A DNA stretch of 9,566 nt. Origin: GCA-2688775 sp964524225 (GTDB lineage: Archaea; Nanobdellota; Nanobdellia; Woesearchaeales; GW2011-AR4). A model generated the notes under the pieces. That model saw only the letters and a list, made by a program, of their open reading frames with translations, ran no database searches and was not told the DNA's origin. Location: assembly GCA_964524225.1 (NCBI GenBank), contig CAZGEW010000053.1, forward strand, positions 1 to 9,566. Direction: 5' to 3'. Below are positions 1 through 5,495 of the stretch, piece after piece. Position numbers and translations under genes: made by a program. Within the stretch, counting starts at the first letter, position 1; the number at the start of each line of letters is the position of its first letter.

Positions 1-269
1 AAGTGCTTGACATTGCTGTTTTTGAATTATTAAAATATATTGCAGTTTTTCCTGTTGCAACAAACAAATTAACTGACAAGGATGGAAGGATTTTGCCAGA
101 TTGCTTTTTGGTATCTAAGGATATTACAGCATTAGAGTTTGCATTTAAGGTACATACAGATATTGGCAGCAGTTTTATTAAGGCGATTGACCAAAAAACT
201 AAGCTTGTAGTAGGAAAAGAGCATAGATTAAAGCATAGAGACATTATCGAGATTGTAACTAGTAAATAG
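1..269 (+). CDS. C-terminal TGS domain of a YchF/DRG-like GTP-binding protein (5' end outside window)
   Basis: This is the last ~88 residues of a longer protein; the frame is open to the left edge, so the GTG at base 3 is probably an internal valine codon. The piece reads as a TGS domain: a leader with LPD, then the segment TALEFAFKVHTDIGSSFIKAID, followed by VVGKEHRLKHRDIIEIV. That order (A-x-KxHTDxGxxFxxAID, VG..., L-x-RDxIxI) is characteristic of the C-terminus of archaeal YchF-like/DRG-like GTPases of the Obg class, which bind the ribosome and are thought to act in translation. The G domain is not in view. It ends TAG at 267-269, 54 bases before the tRNA and in the same direction; the TATA box at 292-299 argues that the tRNA has its own promoter. 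Family assignment is good; exact orthologue is uncertain. Confidence 0.85.
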   Translation, partial: VLDIAVFELLKYIAVFPVATNKLTDKDGRILPDCFLVSKDITALEFAFKVHTDIGSSFIKAIDQKTKLVVGKEHRLKHRDIIEIVTSK

Positions 270-291
270 AAAGCTTATCCTAATCACTAAT

Positions 292-299
292 TTTATAAA
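292..299 (+). promoter_or_regulatory. TATA box of the tRNA-Gly gene
   Basis: TTTATAAA lies 25-32 bases upstream of the first tRNA base (324), the usual archaeal TATA spacing, in the intergenic space after the GTPase stop. No clear purine-rich BRE is visible directly upstream. Confidence 0.6.
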
Positions 300-342
300 C
301 CTAAATAAAAAACTCTTATCTATGCGTCGGTGGTCTAGTGGT

Positions 343-370
343 ACAACCTTTTAGAAAAAGGTTGCAATAA
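343..370 (+). other. tRNA intron 1 (28 nt, D-loop, about position 20/21)
   Basis: The intron carries a strong hairpin: CAACCTTTT (344-352) pairs with AAAAGGTTG (356-364), nine base pairs with the three-base loop AGA. A three-base bulge GT|A (341-343) precedes it. AGTG (337-340) then faces CAAT (365-368), giving three pairs and one G-A mismatch, and a second bulge AA|A (369-371) follows. This is a slightly relaxed bulge-helix-bulge, cut after the second base of each bulge. The D stem GTC/GAC closes the outside. Cutting one base later (344-371) would give the same mature RNA, because both bases are A. Confidence 0.8.
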
Positions 371-387
371 ATGACTGCGGCCTTCCA

Positions 388-428
388 TATAGTTGTAAGC
401 GAGCTTACTCGCAAGCAGGTCTGAAGTC
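388..428 (+). other. tRNA intron 2 (41 nt, canonical position 37/38)
   Basis: This sits one base 3' of the anticodon, the commonest archaeal intron site. The anticodon stem is the outer helix. CTTC (382-385) pairs with GAAG (423-426) as a perfect four-base central helix, flanked by three-base bulges CA|T (386-388) and TC|A (427-429). Inside, GCGAG (399-403) pairs with CTCGC (408-412) around a CTTA loop. The borders are unique: no shift by one base keeps the mature sequence. Confidence 0.88.
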
Positions 429-443
429 AGCCGTATGCCCGGG

Positions 444-472
444 AAATACTGAGTTGCTTTGGTATTCGGGAA
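444..472 (+). other. tRNA intron 3 (29 nt, position 53/54)
   Basis: The intron begins directly after the 5' strand of the T stem. CCCG (438-441) pairs with CGGG (467-470) as a perfect four-base central helix. The bulges are GG|A (442-444) and AA|T (471-473). The inner helix AATAC (445-449) pairs with GTATT (462-466). The outer helix is poor. Excision joins CCGGG to TTCGAA, restoring T stem and T loop. Note that its 3' CGGG copies the T-stem strand. Confidence 0.82.
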
Positions 473-478
473 TTCGAA

Positions 479-509
479 TTGTGGCTAGCGAAAGCTAATG
501 CATCGCAAG
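479..509 (+). other. tRNA intron 4 (31 nt, T-loop, about position 59/60)
   Basis: It contains the hairpin TAGC (486-489) and GCTA (494-497) closed by a GAAA tetraloop, a GNRA loop. With intron 3 removed, the T stem is the outer helix. TTCG (473-476) faces CGCA (504-507) with three pairs and one T-C mismatch. The bulges are AA|T (477-479) and AG|T (508-510). Several neighbouring 31-nt frames (for example 476-506, giving TTCAAGT) would also leave a valid seven-base T loop, so the borders are less certain than for introns 2 and 3. Confidence 0.7.
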
Positions 510-571
510 TCCCGGCCGACGCATACAAGTCTTTTAACCCCCAAGTAGCATTTATTATTGATTATGTATAC

Positions 572-577
572 AAAAAA
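572..577 (-). terminator. possible T-tract terminator of the pilus/secretion operon
   Basis: On the minus strand six T residues occur about 35 bases past the stop of the TadC-like gene, with no hairpin. Archaeal termination commonly uses such T tracts. The convergent 87-base space between the tRNA end and this operon holds nothing else recognisable. Confidence 0.35.
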
Positions 578-610
578 GATTATTTGTTATGACAAGACCA
601 TTCATTTCCC

Positions 611-1711
611 CTAAAAGAACAAATTCAAAAGTTTTACAGCAACTCCATCAACAACAAAGTATATCAGTAAAGACAGAAAAACAAAAATAGGAATATACTT
701 TAGCCCGGATTTAATGTTACCCTTTTTTATGGTAGAAATTATCATTGCAGAAAAAAATGAGGTCATTACCAAAGAGACTATTGAAAAAATTTTGAAATCG
801 AACCTTGTTACACCAGTGCCGGAAAAGCTCAATGGAATGCCGACAGAAAGGGCAACATTCCCAGTTTTTGTTAGAGAAGTTCCAATGGTGTCAACAACCT
901 CTATCAAAACACCAGACATTGCAAATAAAAAAGGAGCTGCTGCTAATGTGGCAAATGTAATAAATATGACGTAGGTAGTAACATTAGCTGACGTTTCTCT
1001 AATTATCGATTTTTGCTCTTGTATGTTTAATGCTATCCTATTTAGCAAATCTCCTATTTCACCACCGGCTTGTATACCCTCAATGAGCATACTTATTGAT
1101 CTTTTCAAAATGACTGAGTCGTATCTATCAGCAAACTTTTGCAGGGCAATATTTAAATCAACACCGCTCATTGTTTCTTTTGCAACTGTCTCAATTTCTT
1201 TTGCAAGAACACCAAATCTTGGACGCACAGCAAACCACAAAGCCCTATCAATTGTCATACCTGCATTTATGTTTGATGCAGTCAGTTGTAGAAAATCAGG
1301 AAGTACTTCTTCTACATCAACTCTACGCTTGAAGATTCTTAAATCAACTGCTAGGTAGAACAAAATCCAAAGAGAGAATAACAATAGCACAAATACAAAA
1401 ATCCATAACACAATCATAGATGCAACTACTGTCTCCCATGTTATTCCGTAAGTTACAGAAAAATAATATATCAAGTAAGCAGATATTAGAAGGTTTATGA
1501 CAATAGCTATATTGAAAAAGATTTTAAATAACTTTTTAGTATTAATTTCAAAACCGGCTCTTTCTAAATAATTTTTAAACCTTTGTTTTCTCTGCTGTGC
1601 TGTTAACTTCTTCTGCTGTTCTTTTTTAAACCTTTTTTTTAAGAACCCTATCTTTACATCTTGTGCTTTTTCATTTTTTTTCTTGAATATATTTTTTAGG
1701 TTAAACATCAT
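611..1711 (-). CDS. TadC-like (GspF/FlaJ family) membrane platform protein
   Basis: This 366-residue protein is the second of two tandem T2SSF-domain proteins. It begins with a very basic cytoplasmic region (residues 1-60, rich in KK). Two membrane segments follow (about 63-85 and 97-122), then a cytoplasmic helical T2SSF domain (about 137-245, with VLPDFLQLTASNINAGM and LIEGIQAGGEIGDLL), and three more membrane segments (about 246-272, 307-327, 338-360). Proteins of this family form the inner-membrane platform that couples the ATPase to pilus or substrate movement. The motif EGIQAGGEI resembles the conserved G-x-x-G turn of T2SSF domains. Its ATG (1709-1711) overlaps the upstream stop by one base (TAATG), implying translational coupling; a second ATG follows at once. 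A loop of about 35 residues (272-306) between membrane segments 3 and 4 is probably extracellular. Assignment as TadC rather than TadB rests on order alone. Confidence 0.85.
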   Translation of the reverse strand: MMFNLKNIFKKKNEKAQDVKIGFLKKRFKKEQQKKLTAQQRKQRFKNYLERAGFEINTKKLFKIFFNIAIVINLLISAYLIYYFSVTYGITWETVVASMIVLWIFVFVLLLFSLWILFYLAVDLRIFKRRVDVEEVLPDFLQLTASNINAGMTIDRALWFAVRPRFGVLAKEIETVAKETMSGVDLNIALQKFADRYDSVILKRSISMLIEGIQAGGEIGDLLNRIALNIQEQKSIIRETSANVTTYVIFITFATLAAAPFLFAMSGVLIEVVDTIGTSLTKTGNVALSVGIPLSFSGTGVTRFDFKIFSIVSLVMTSFFSAMIISTIKKGNIKSGLKYIPIFVFLSLLIYFVVDGVAVKLLNLFF

Positions 1712-2547
1712 TAAAACTCAATTGCTGGTCTTGAGAACTTTATCAAGGATACAAACATAAACTGCACAAAACCTAAAAAGCCTGCAAGTGCTAACAATAT
1801 TGTTAGGCTCAATTGAAATTTAAGAAATGAAGACATTATGATTAACATAGTCATCCCCAATGACGGTAGTATGACAGCAACCATCATGTAGAACATTGCC
1901 AATGGATTAAGCTTTTTGCCGTACTTGTTCACTTCAGTAATTTGATCTTTTGTTATCTGCTCAATAGCAGAGTAAAGTGATTTTGCTATGTTTGAACCTG
2001 TCCTGATTGAATTGATAATCTGCCACAAAATCTTCCTAAAATCATTAGATGGGATATACTCAACTGCTTCATTAAGTGCATCCTCCATGCTTGTACCTAA
2101 ATCAACCTTGTCTGTTATCTCCTTAAAGTACTTTCCTATTACTTCATAGTTCCTTGATACATTTATCATTGCATTATATAATGGCACACCTGATTCAAGC
2201 TCTATAATGAGGAATCTGCCTGCAAAAACAATTTCCTTACTTAGCTCTTTCTCTTTCCTAATTATCTTGAAATCCGGAAGCTTTATCATATAGAAAAACA
2301 TAACTAAGAAGATTAGAGGCACAAGCAAAAATAGTACACCCTTAAGAACATTAAGTTTTGCCAAGAGCAAAAACAAAAAAACGACTATGCCGGTAGTCAT
2401 ATAAAAAGCAGAAAGTACGGTCTTTCTAATAAAATTATCAGGCTTATCTTCCATGCCTGCTTGTCTTAATTTTGCTCTTAACCCAGGAGTCGCCTTTGAA
2501 ATTCTAAGCAGCAAGTTATTAAAAAAACCTAATCTGATTTTAATCAC
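1711..2547 (-). CDS. TadB-like (GspF/FlaJ family) membrane platform protein
   Basis: This 278-residue protein has two N-terminal membrane segments (about 44-64 and 69-88), a cytoplasmic T2SSF domain (about 100-210) and two C-terminal segments (about 215-240 and 246-269). The domain shows FAGRFLIIELESGVPLYNAM and IRTGSNIAKSL, the paired glycine turns typical of the family. The four-segment layout matches TadB/PilC-like platform subunits. The start is GTG at 2545-2547, overlapping the end of the ATPase gene by eight bases (GTGATTAA); no in-frame ATG occurs until residue 32, inside the conserved N-terminus. Together with the next gene it makes a split, duplicated platform, as in Tad and archaeal EppA-dependent (Epd-like) pili. 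The archaellum, by contrast, uses a single FlaJ. Confidence 0.85.
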   Translation of the reverse strand: MIKIRLGFFNNLLLRISKATPGLRAKLRQAGMEDKPDNFIRKTVLSAFYMTTGIVVFLFLLLAKLNVLKGVLFLLVPLIFLVMFFYMIKLPDFKIIRKEKELSKEIVFAGRFLIIELESGVPLYNAMINVSRNYEVIGKYFKEITDKVDLGTSMEDALNEAVEYIPSNDFRKILWQIINSIRTGSNIAKSLYSAIEQITKDQITEVNKYGKKLNPLAMFYMMVAVILPSLGMTMLIIMSSFLKFQLSLTILLALAGFLGFVQFMFVSLIKFSRPAIEF

Positions 2548-4192
2548 CCAGTAGCTTGTTTTTTCTTACATGCTTCATTAAATTATCTTTATCTGTGTAA
2601 TATTCGGCCATTACTCTTCCAACTGTATCAACTGTATTGATTTCATTTTTTGCAAGCCATTTAAGAATAGTTTCTTTTTCTTTCAATGATGCATTCACTT
2701 CCCTTCTATTAAACCCAGTAAAAACCTCGATAGTTGACATCAATGAGCGTGAATTTGCAACCTTTTTCAAGACACCTTTTCTTATGTCTAGTTGTATTAG
2801 TACATTAGGCTCAGAATCTGGAAGTATTTCAGCTATCTGGAATGTTTTTCTTACCCCTGTTCTTCTATTTCTGTACTGGACAATAATCATTGATATCGCT
2901 GGAAGCATTGATTTCGGTATCTCAATCGGTGGATTAGTGAGTCTTGTAATAGTTTCATGTGCGTCATTTGCGTGTACTGTAGCATAAACAGAATGTCCTG
3001 TATGAATAGCTTCAAAAAGCACTTCAGCTTCTCTTTTTCTTCTGATTTCACCTACAATTATCCTATCAGGCCTCATTCTTAATGAATTAACCAGCAAGTC
3101 GAGCATCGAAACTTCACCTTTGCCTTCTGGATTAGGTAACCTTGTAACCATAGGTACCCAATGTAAAAATTTTGGCAGCTGTATCTCTCTAGTATCTTCA
3201 ATGCTTATCACTCTTTGATTTGGTGGAAAGAAGTTAGCTACAACATTAAGCATTGAGGTTTTTCCAGTTGCAGTTCCACCTGAAATTAAAGTAGATAGTT
3301 CGTATTGGACACCAAGCCATGCTAGTGCAGCAGCCTGAGGCGAGATTGTGTTGTCAATAATGAAATCTGTAATTGTCCAAGGTTTTGCAGCAAATTTTCT
3401 TAATGTTATTGTATTCCCTTTAACAGATATAGGATCCAAAGTAGAATTTACTCTATCACCTCCTTTGAGATGTGCATCCATCAAAGGCTCTAGAATAGTT
3501 AACTGCCTCCCTACTCTTCTACCAATCATTGCTGCATAATGCCTAATCTGTTCCTCATTTTCAAGCATTATATTTGTTTTAAGCCAACCGAATTTCTTGT
3601 GATAGATCCATACAGGCTCATCTGCATTATTAATAGCTATTTCTTCAAGATTAATGTCATCCATTAATACCTCTATATTTCCAAGCCCCAGCGTTCTTTG
3701 GATTAGATACGATTTAAGGAAATTAGCAGTTTCTTCGTTAACATCTGGGAAGTGTTTATTAACTAAGTTTGTAATTGCATCTATAAATCCTTGCTCTACA
3801 ACTCCTGTATCCTTAGTTGTGAGGATTTCAACCATACCTAAGCTTACTTGTGTAGTCAACTCCTGCCTTATTCTTTCAAGTATTATTTCTGTATTTTTTG
3901 TGATACTGGATATAGAAACATCGTAGACTGGAACAAATTCACCTCTTTTCTTATATATATTGATAGTTATTGGTATATTATCAGAGATGAAGTTATAGGT
4001 AGCTAAATTGCTAATTATATCTTTTTTTTGTTGTGGATATTGTTGCTTAGCCTTTAATTTTTCTTTTTTGGCTTGTTCTACCACAAGTTTAGGCATGCCT
4101 GTAAGCTGAACGTCCAAATTATCCTGCTTTTGAGAAGTTTGAGTAACTATTTCCTTCTGCTCTTTTTTTTTAAAAACAAATCGTTTTAGCAA
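2540..4192 (-). CDS. type II/IV secretion system ATPase, TadA/archaeal pilus motor family
   Basis: This 550-residue hexameric-type secretion ATPase should power pilus assembly or secretion at the cytoplasmic face of the membrane. Visible motifs: an N-terminal domain (about 70-295); Walker A GGTATGKT at 305-312; the Asp box ISIEDTREIQLP near 329-340 with E332 and D333; the Walker B region RIIVGEIRRKREAE near 378-390; and the His box TGHSVYATVHANDAHET near 398-414. All catalytic boxes are present. The first 60 residues are charged and Gln/Lys rich, without a recognised domain, and a C-terminal extension (about 465-550) follows the core. The start is TTG at 4190-4192, supported by a GAGGT seven bases upstream (4200-4204); no ATG is nearby. 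It follows the coiled-coil gene after 37 bases and is translationally coupled to the TadB-like gene. Similar ATPases drive archaella (FlaI) and Tad/Epd pili; the duplicated platform favours the latter. Confidence 0.93.
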   Translation of the reverse strand: MLKRFVFKKKEQKEIVTQTSQKQDNLDVQLTGMPKLVVEQAKKEKLKAKQQYPQQKKDIISNLATYNFISDNIPITINIYKKRGEFVPVYDVSISSITKNTEIILERIRQELTTQVSLGMVEILTTKDTGVVEQGFIDAITNLVNKHFPDVNEETANFLKSYLIQRTLGLGNIEVLMDDINLEEIAINNADEPVWIYHKKFGWLKTNIMLENEEQIRHYAAMIGRRVGRQLTILEPLMDAHLKGGDRVNSTLDPISVKGNTITLRKFAAKPWTITDFIIDNTISPQAAALAWLGVQYELSTLISGGTATGKTSMLNVVANFFPPNQRVISIEDTREIQLPKFLHWVPMVTRLPNPEGKGEVSMLDLLVNSLRMRPDRIIVGEIRRKREAEVLFEAIHTGHSVYATVHANDAHETITRLTNPPIEIPKSMLPAISMIIVQYRNRRTGVRKTFQIAEILPDSEPNVLIQLDIRKGVLKKVANSRSLMSTIEVFTGFNRREVNASLKEKETILKWLAKNEINTVDTVGRVMAEYYTDKDNLMKHVRKNKLLGD

Positions 4193-4199
4193 ATCCTAT

Positions 4200-4204
4200 A
4201 CCTC
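4200..4204 (-). promoter_or_regulatory. ribosome binding site deciding the TTG start of the ATPase
   Basis: GAGGT on the minus strand, complementary to the 16S rRNA 3' end, lies seven bases before the TTG at 4192. It is the clearest Shine-Dalgarno sequence in the window. Confidence 0.65.
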
Positions 4205-4229
4205 TTTTTTGTTATTATCTATTTTATTG

Positions 4230-5375
4230 TTATCTATGAAAAAATGAAGTCAGTTGCTTAAGCTCAGACTCAAAATTGTTTCTTTTCTTTTCAACCTCAT
4301 TGAATCTCTTCTCTAGTTCAAGCATCTGCTTGCCAATGTCACCACTTTTAACTGTTAACTGAAAAGATTTTGCTTTTTTTATTAAATCTATCAAGCTTGT
4401 TTCTAGCTCATTCCTATCTTTGTTAATTGTGTCAACTAAATTCGCAACAGCTAACTTTTTCTCAAAAAAATCCTTTACTTTTTTGGTGATTTCTTTTACA
4501 TCTGATATATTCTTGCGCTTCTCAGAAATTTTTTTCATAATTTTTTCTTGTAACTCTAATACCTTTTTCTCTTGCTCACGACTTTTCTCTACCAAAGGAT
4601 CTATGATTGACTTTTCTTCTTCAACACGTTTTTTTATGCCATCCATTAATATATTCAGCTTTTCTATGTGTAATTCTGAGTTTTTTATAGCTGTGTCCTC
4701 ATCCAAAATTTTTTTTTCTAATAATACTGCCATAGTTTTTAACTCTAACATTTTTTTGTTAAGTATTTTTTCGCTTTCTTCAATTGACTTTGCTTCTTCT
4801 TTCTCTGTAGCTAATTCTTTTCTTTCTTTTTGTATATTAGTAACCATTTCTTGGTACTTTTTTTGCTCCCTTAATACCTGCTTTGTCAACTCTTCAATCT
4901 TGAGCTGGGCATCTTTCTTTTGTTCTTCAATCTGCTTTTTCAATTGTTCCCTCATCTGTTGATACTGTTCTAATTCCTTTAACTCGTTTCTTGTAGTGTC
5001 AAGCTCAAGCCCAAGTTCATTTTTCAATTTGTCAAATTCGCCTTTTACTTTTTTTAGTTCTTCTGCTTGTTTTTCTAGAAAGTTCAAGCTTACTTCAGCT
5101 TTTCTTACGAAAACATCCTTTTTGCTGGTAAATTCTTTTGCCTTCTTTTCGACTTCTTTTTTTGTAAGCTTTCGCTCAACAAGATAGGGCTTAGTTAGCT
5201 TGTACTCTATGCTTATTATGCCTTCTTCTTCAAGAAAATCAGACCATTCTTGGACAACGGTTTCGCTAACTCCGAGCTCTTTAGCAGCATCAGCCAAGGC
5301 AATTTTGCCTCTTTCTTTTATAAGGTTGACAAGTTTATCAACCCCTGTTTCTATGATAGAGCTTCCTATTTCCAT
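4230..5375 (-). CDS. winged-helix DNA-binding-like domain fused to a long coiled coil
   Basis: This 381-residue protein heads the pilus/secretion operon. Residues about 8-66 look like a winged helix: a helix VDKLVNLIKERG, then IALADAAKELGVSETVVQEW as helix-turn-helix, then a wing-like IISIEYKLTKPYLVER. From about residue 70 to the end the sequence is almost wholly charged helix rich in E and K with heptad-like leucines, so a long coiled coil of some 290 residues is predicted. No membrane segment or signal peptide is present, so it should be cytoplasmic. I do not recognise a named family. Possible roles are a cytoplasmic scaffold for the ATPase ring, by loose analogy with archaellum FlaC/D/E proteins, or a DNA-linked regulator. 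The ATG (5373-5375) lies about 27 bases below a TATA box, so the message is probably leaderless. Confidence 0.75.
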   Translation of the reverse strand: MEIGSSIIETGVDKLVNLIKERGKIALADAAKELGVSETVVQEWSDFLEEEGIISIEYKLTKPYLVERKLTKKEVEKKAKEFTSKKDVFVRKAEVSLNFLEKQAEELKKVKGEFDKLKNELGLELDTTRNELKELEQYQQMREQLKKQIEEQKKDAQLKIEELTKQVLREQKKYQEMVTNIQKERKELATEKEEAKSIEESEKILNKKMLELKTMAVLLEKKILDEDTAIKNSELHIEKLNILMDGIKKRVEEEKSIIDPLVEKSREQEKKVLELQEKIMKKISEKRKNISDVKEITKKVKDFFEKKLAVANLVDTINKDRNELETSLIDLIKKAKSFQLTVKSGDIGKQMLELEKRFNEVEKKRNNFESELKQLTSFFHR

Positions 5376-5396
5376 ACTCGTAAATTTTTATTTATA

Positions 5397-5406
5397 TTTA
5401 TATAAA
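5397..5406 (-). promoter_or_regulatory. TATA box of the four-gene pilus/secretion operon
   Basis: Read on the minus strand, TTTATATAAA is centred about 27 bases before the ATG at 5375, so transcription should begin at or beside the start codon. The rest of the 120-base gap between this operon and the NAD kinase stop (5376-5495) shows no further gene. Confidence 0.65.
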
Positions 5407-5495
5407 AATCTTATGTTTTTAGGAGACTATGAAGTTCAACATCTTTATAGACTGTTGCACTCCAATGTAAAATTTTGTCCAAATGAATCTGGTTT

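Larger units (their letters stand above)
324..523 (+). tRNA. tRNA-Gly(UCC) interrupted by four introns
   Basis: Five exons, 324-342, 371-387, 429-443, 473-478 and 510-523 (19+17+15+6+14 = 71 nt), assemble into a complete cloverleaf. The acceptor stem GCGTCGG (324-330) pairs perfectly with CCGACGC (516-522), and the discriminator is A523; CCA is not encoded. The D arm has GTC/GAC with GG at 340-341. The anticodon stem GCGGC (377-381) pairs with GCCGT (430-434) with one G-U. The loop is CTTCCA-A with anticodon TCC at 384-386, so it reads GGA/GGG glycine codons. The variable region is ATGC. The T stem CCGGG (439-443) pairs perfectly with CCCGG (511-515), and the T loop is TTCGAAT. The A73 discriminator is normal for glycine. 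Introns make up 129 of the 200 bases. All stems being intact argues against a pseudogene. Intron borders rest on bulge-helix-bulge folding done by eye. Confidence 0.9.

Noticed and set aside
3..269. Reading the left-edge frame as a complete 88-residue gene beginning GTG
   Set aside because: The protein is only the C-terminal TGS part of a known larger GTPase and the frame is open to the edge, so it is a partial gene.
388..428. A homing endonuclease or other coding content in the tRNA introns
   Set aside because: The introns are 28-41 bases long, too short to encode anything.
324..523. The tRNA region as a degraded pseudogene or as two halves of split tRNAs
   Set aside because: All exons lie in order on one strand within 200 bases, every stem is complementary after removal of the inserts, and splice motifs border each insert.
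524..610. A CRISPR array, insertion sequence or attachment site beside the tRNA
   Set aside because: No direct repeats with spacers, no terminal inverted repeats, and no copy of the tRNA 3' end elsewhere in the window were seen.
611..4192. Archaellum (flaI/flaJ) operon
   Set aside because: The platform is encoded by two proteins instead of one FlaJ, and no archaellin, FlaH or FlaG/F is present.
4420..4962. A 180-codon open frame on the plus strand
   Set aside because: It lies antisense within the coiled-coil gene and is full of S and F, the mirror of the lysine- and glutamate-rich coding on the other strand. No ribosome site or family pattern is seen.
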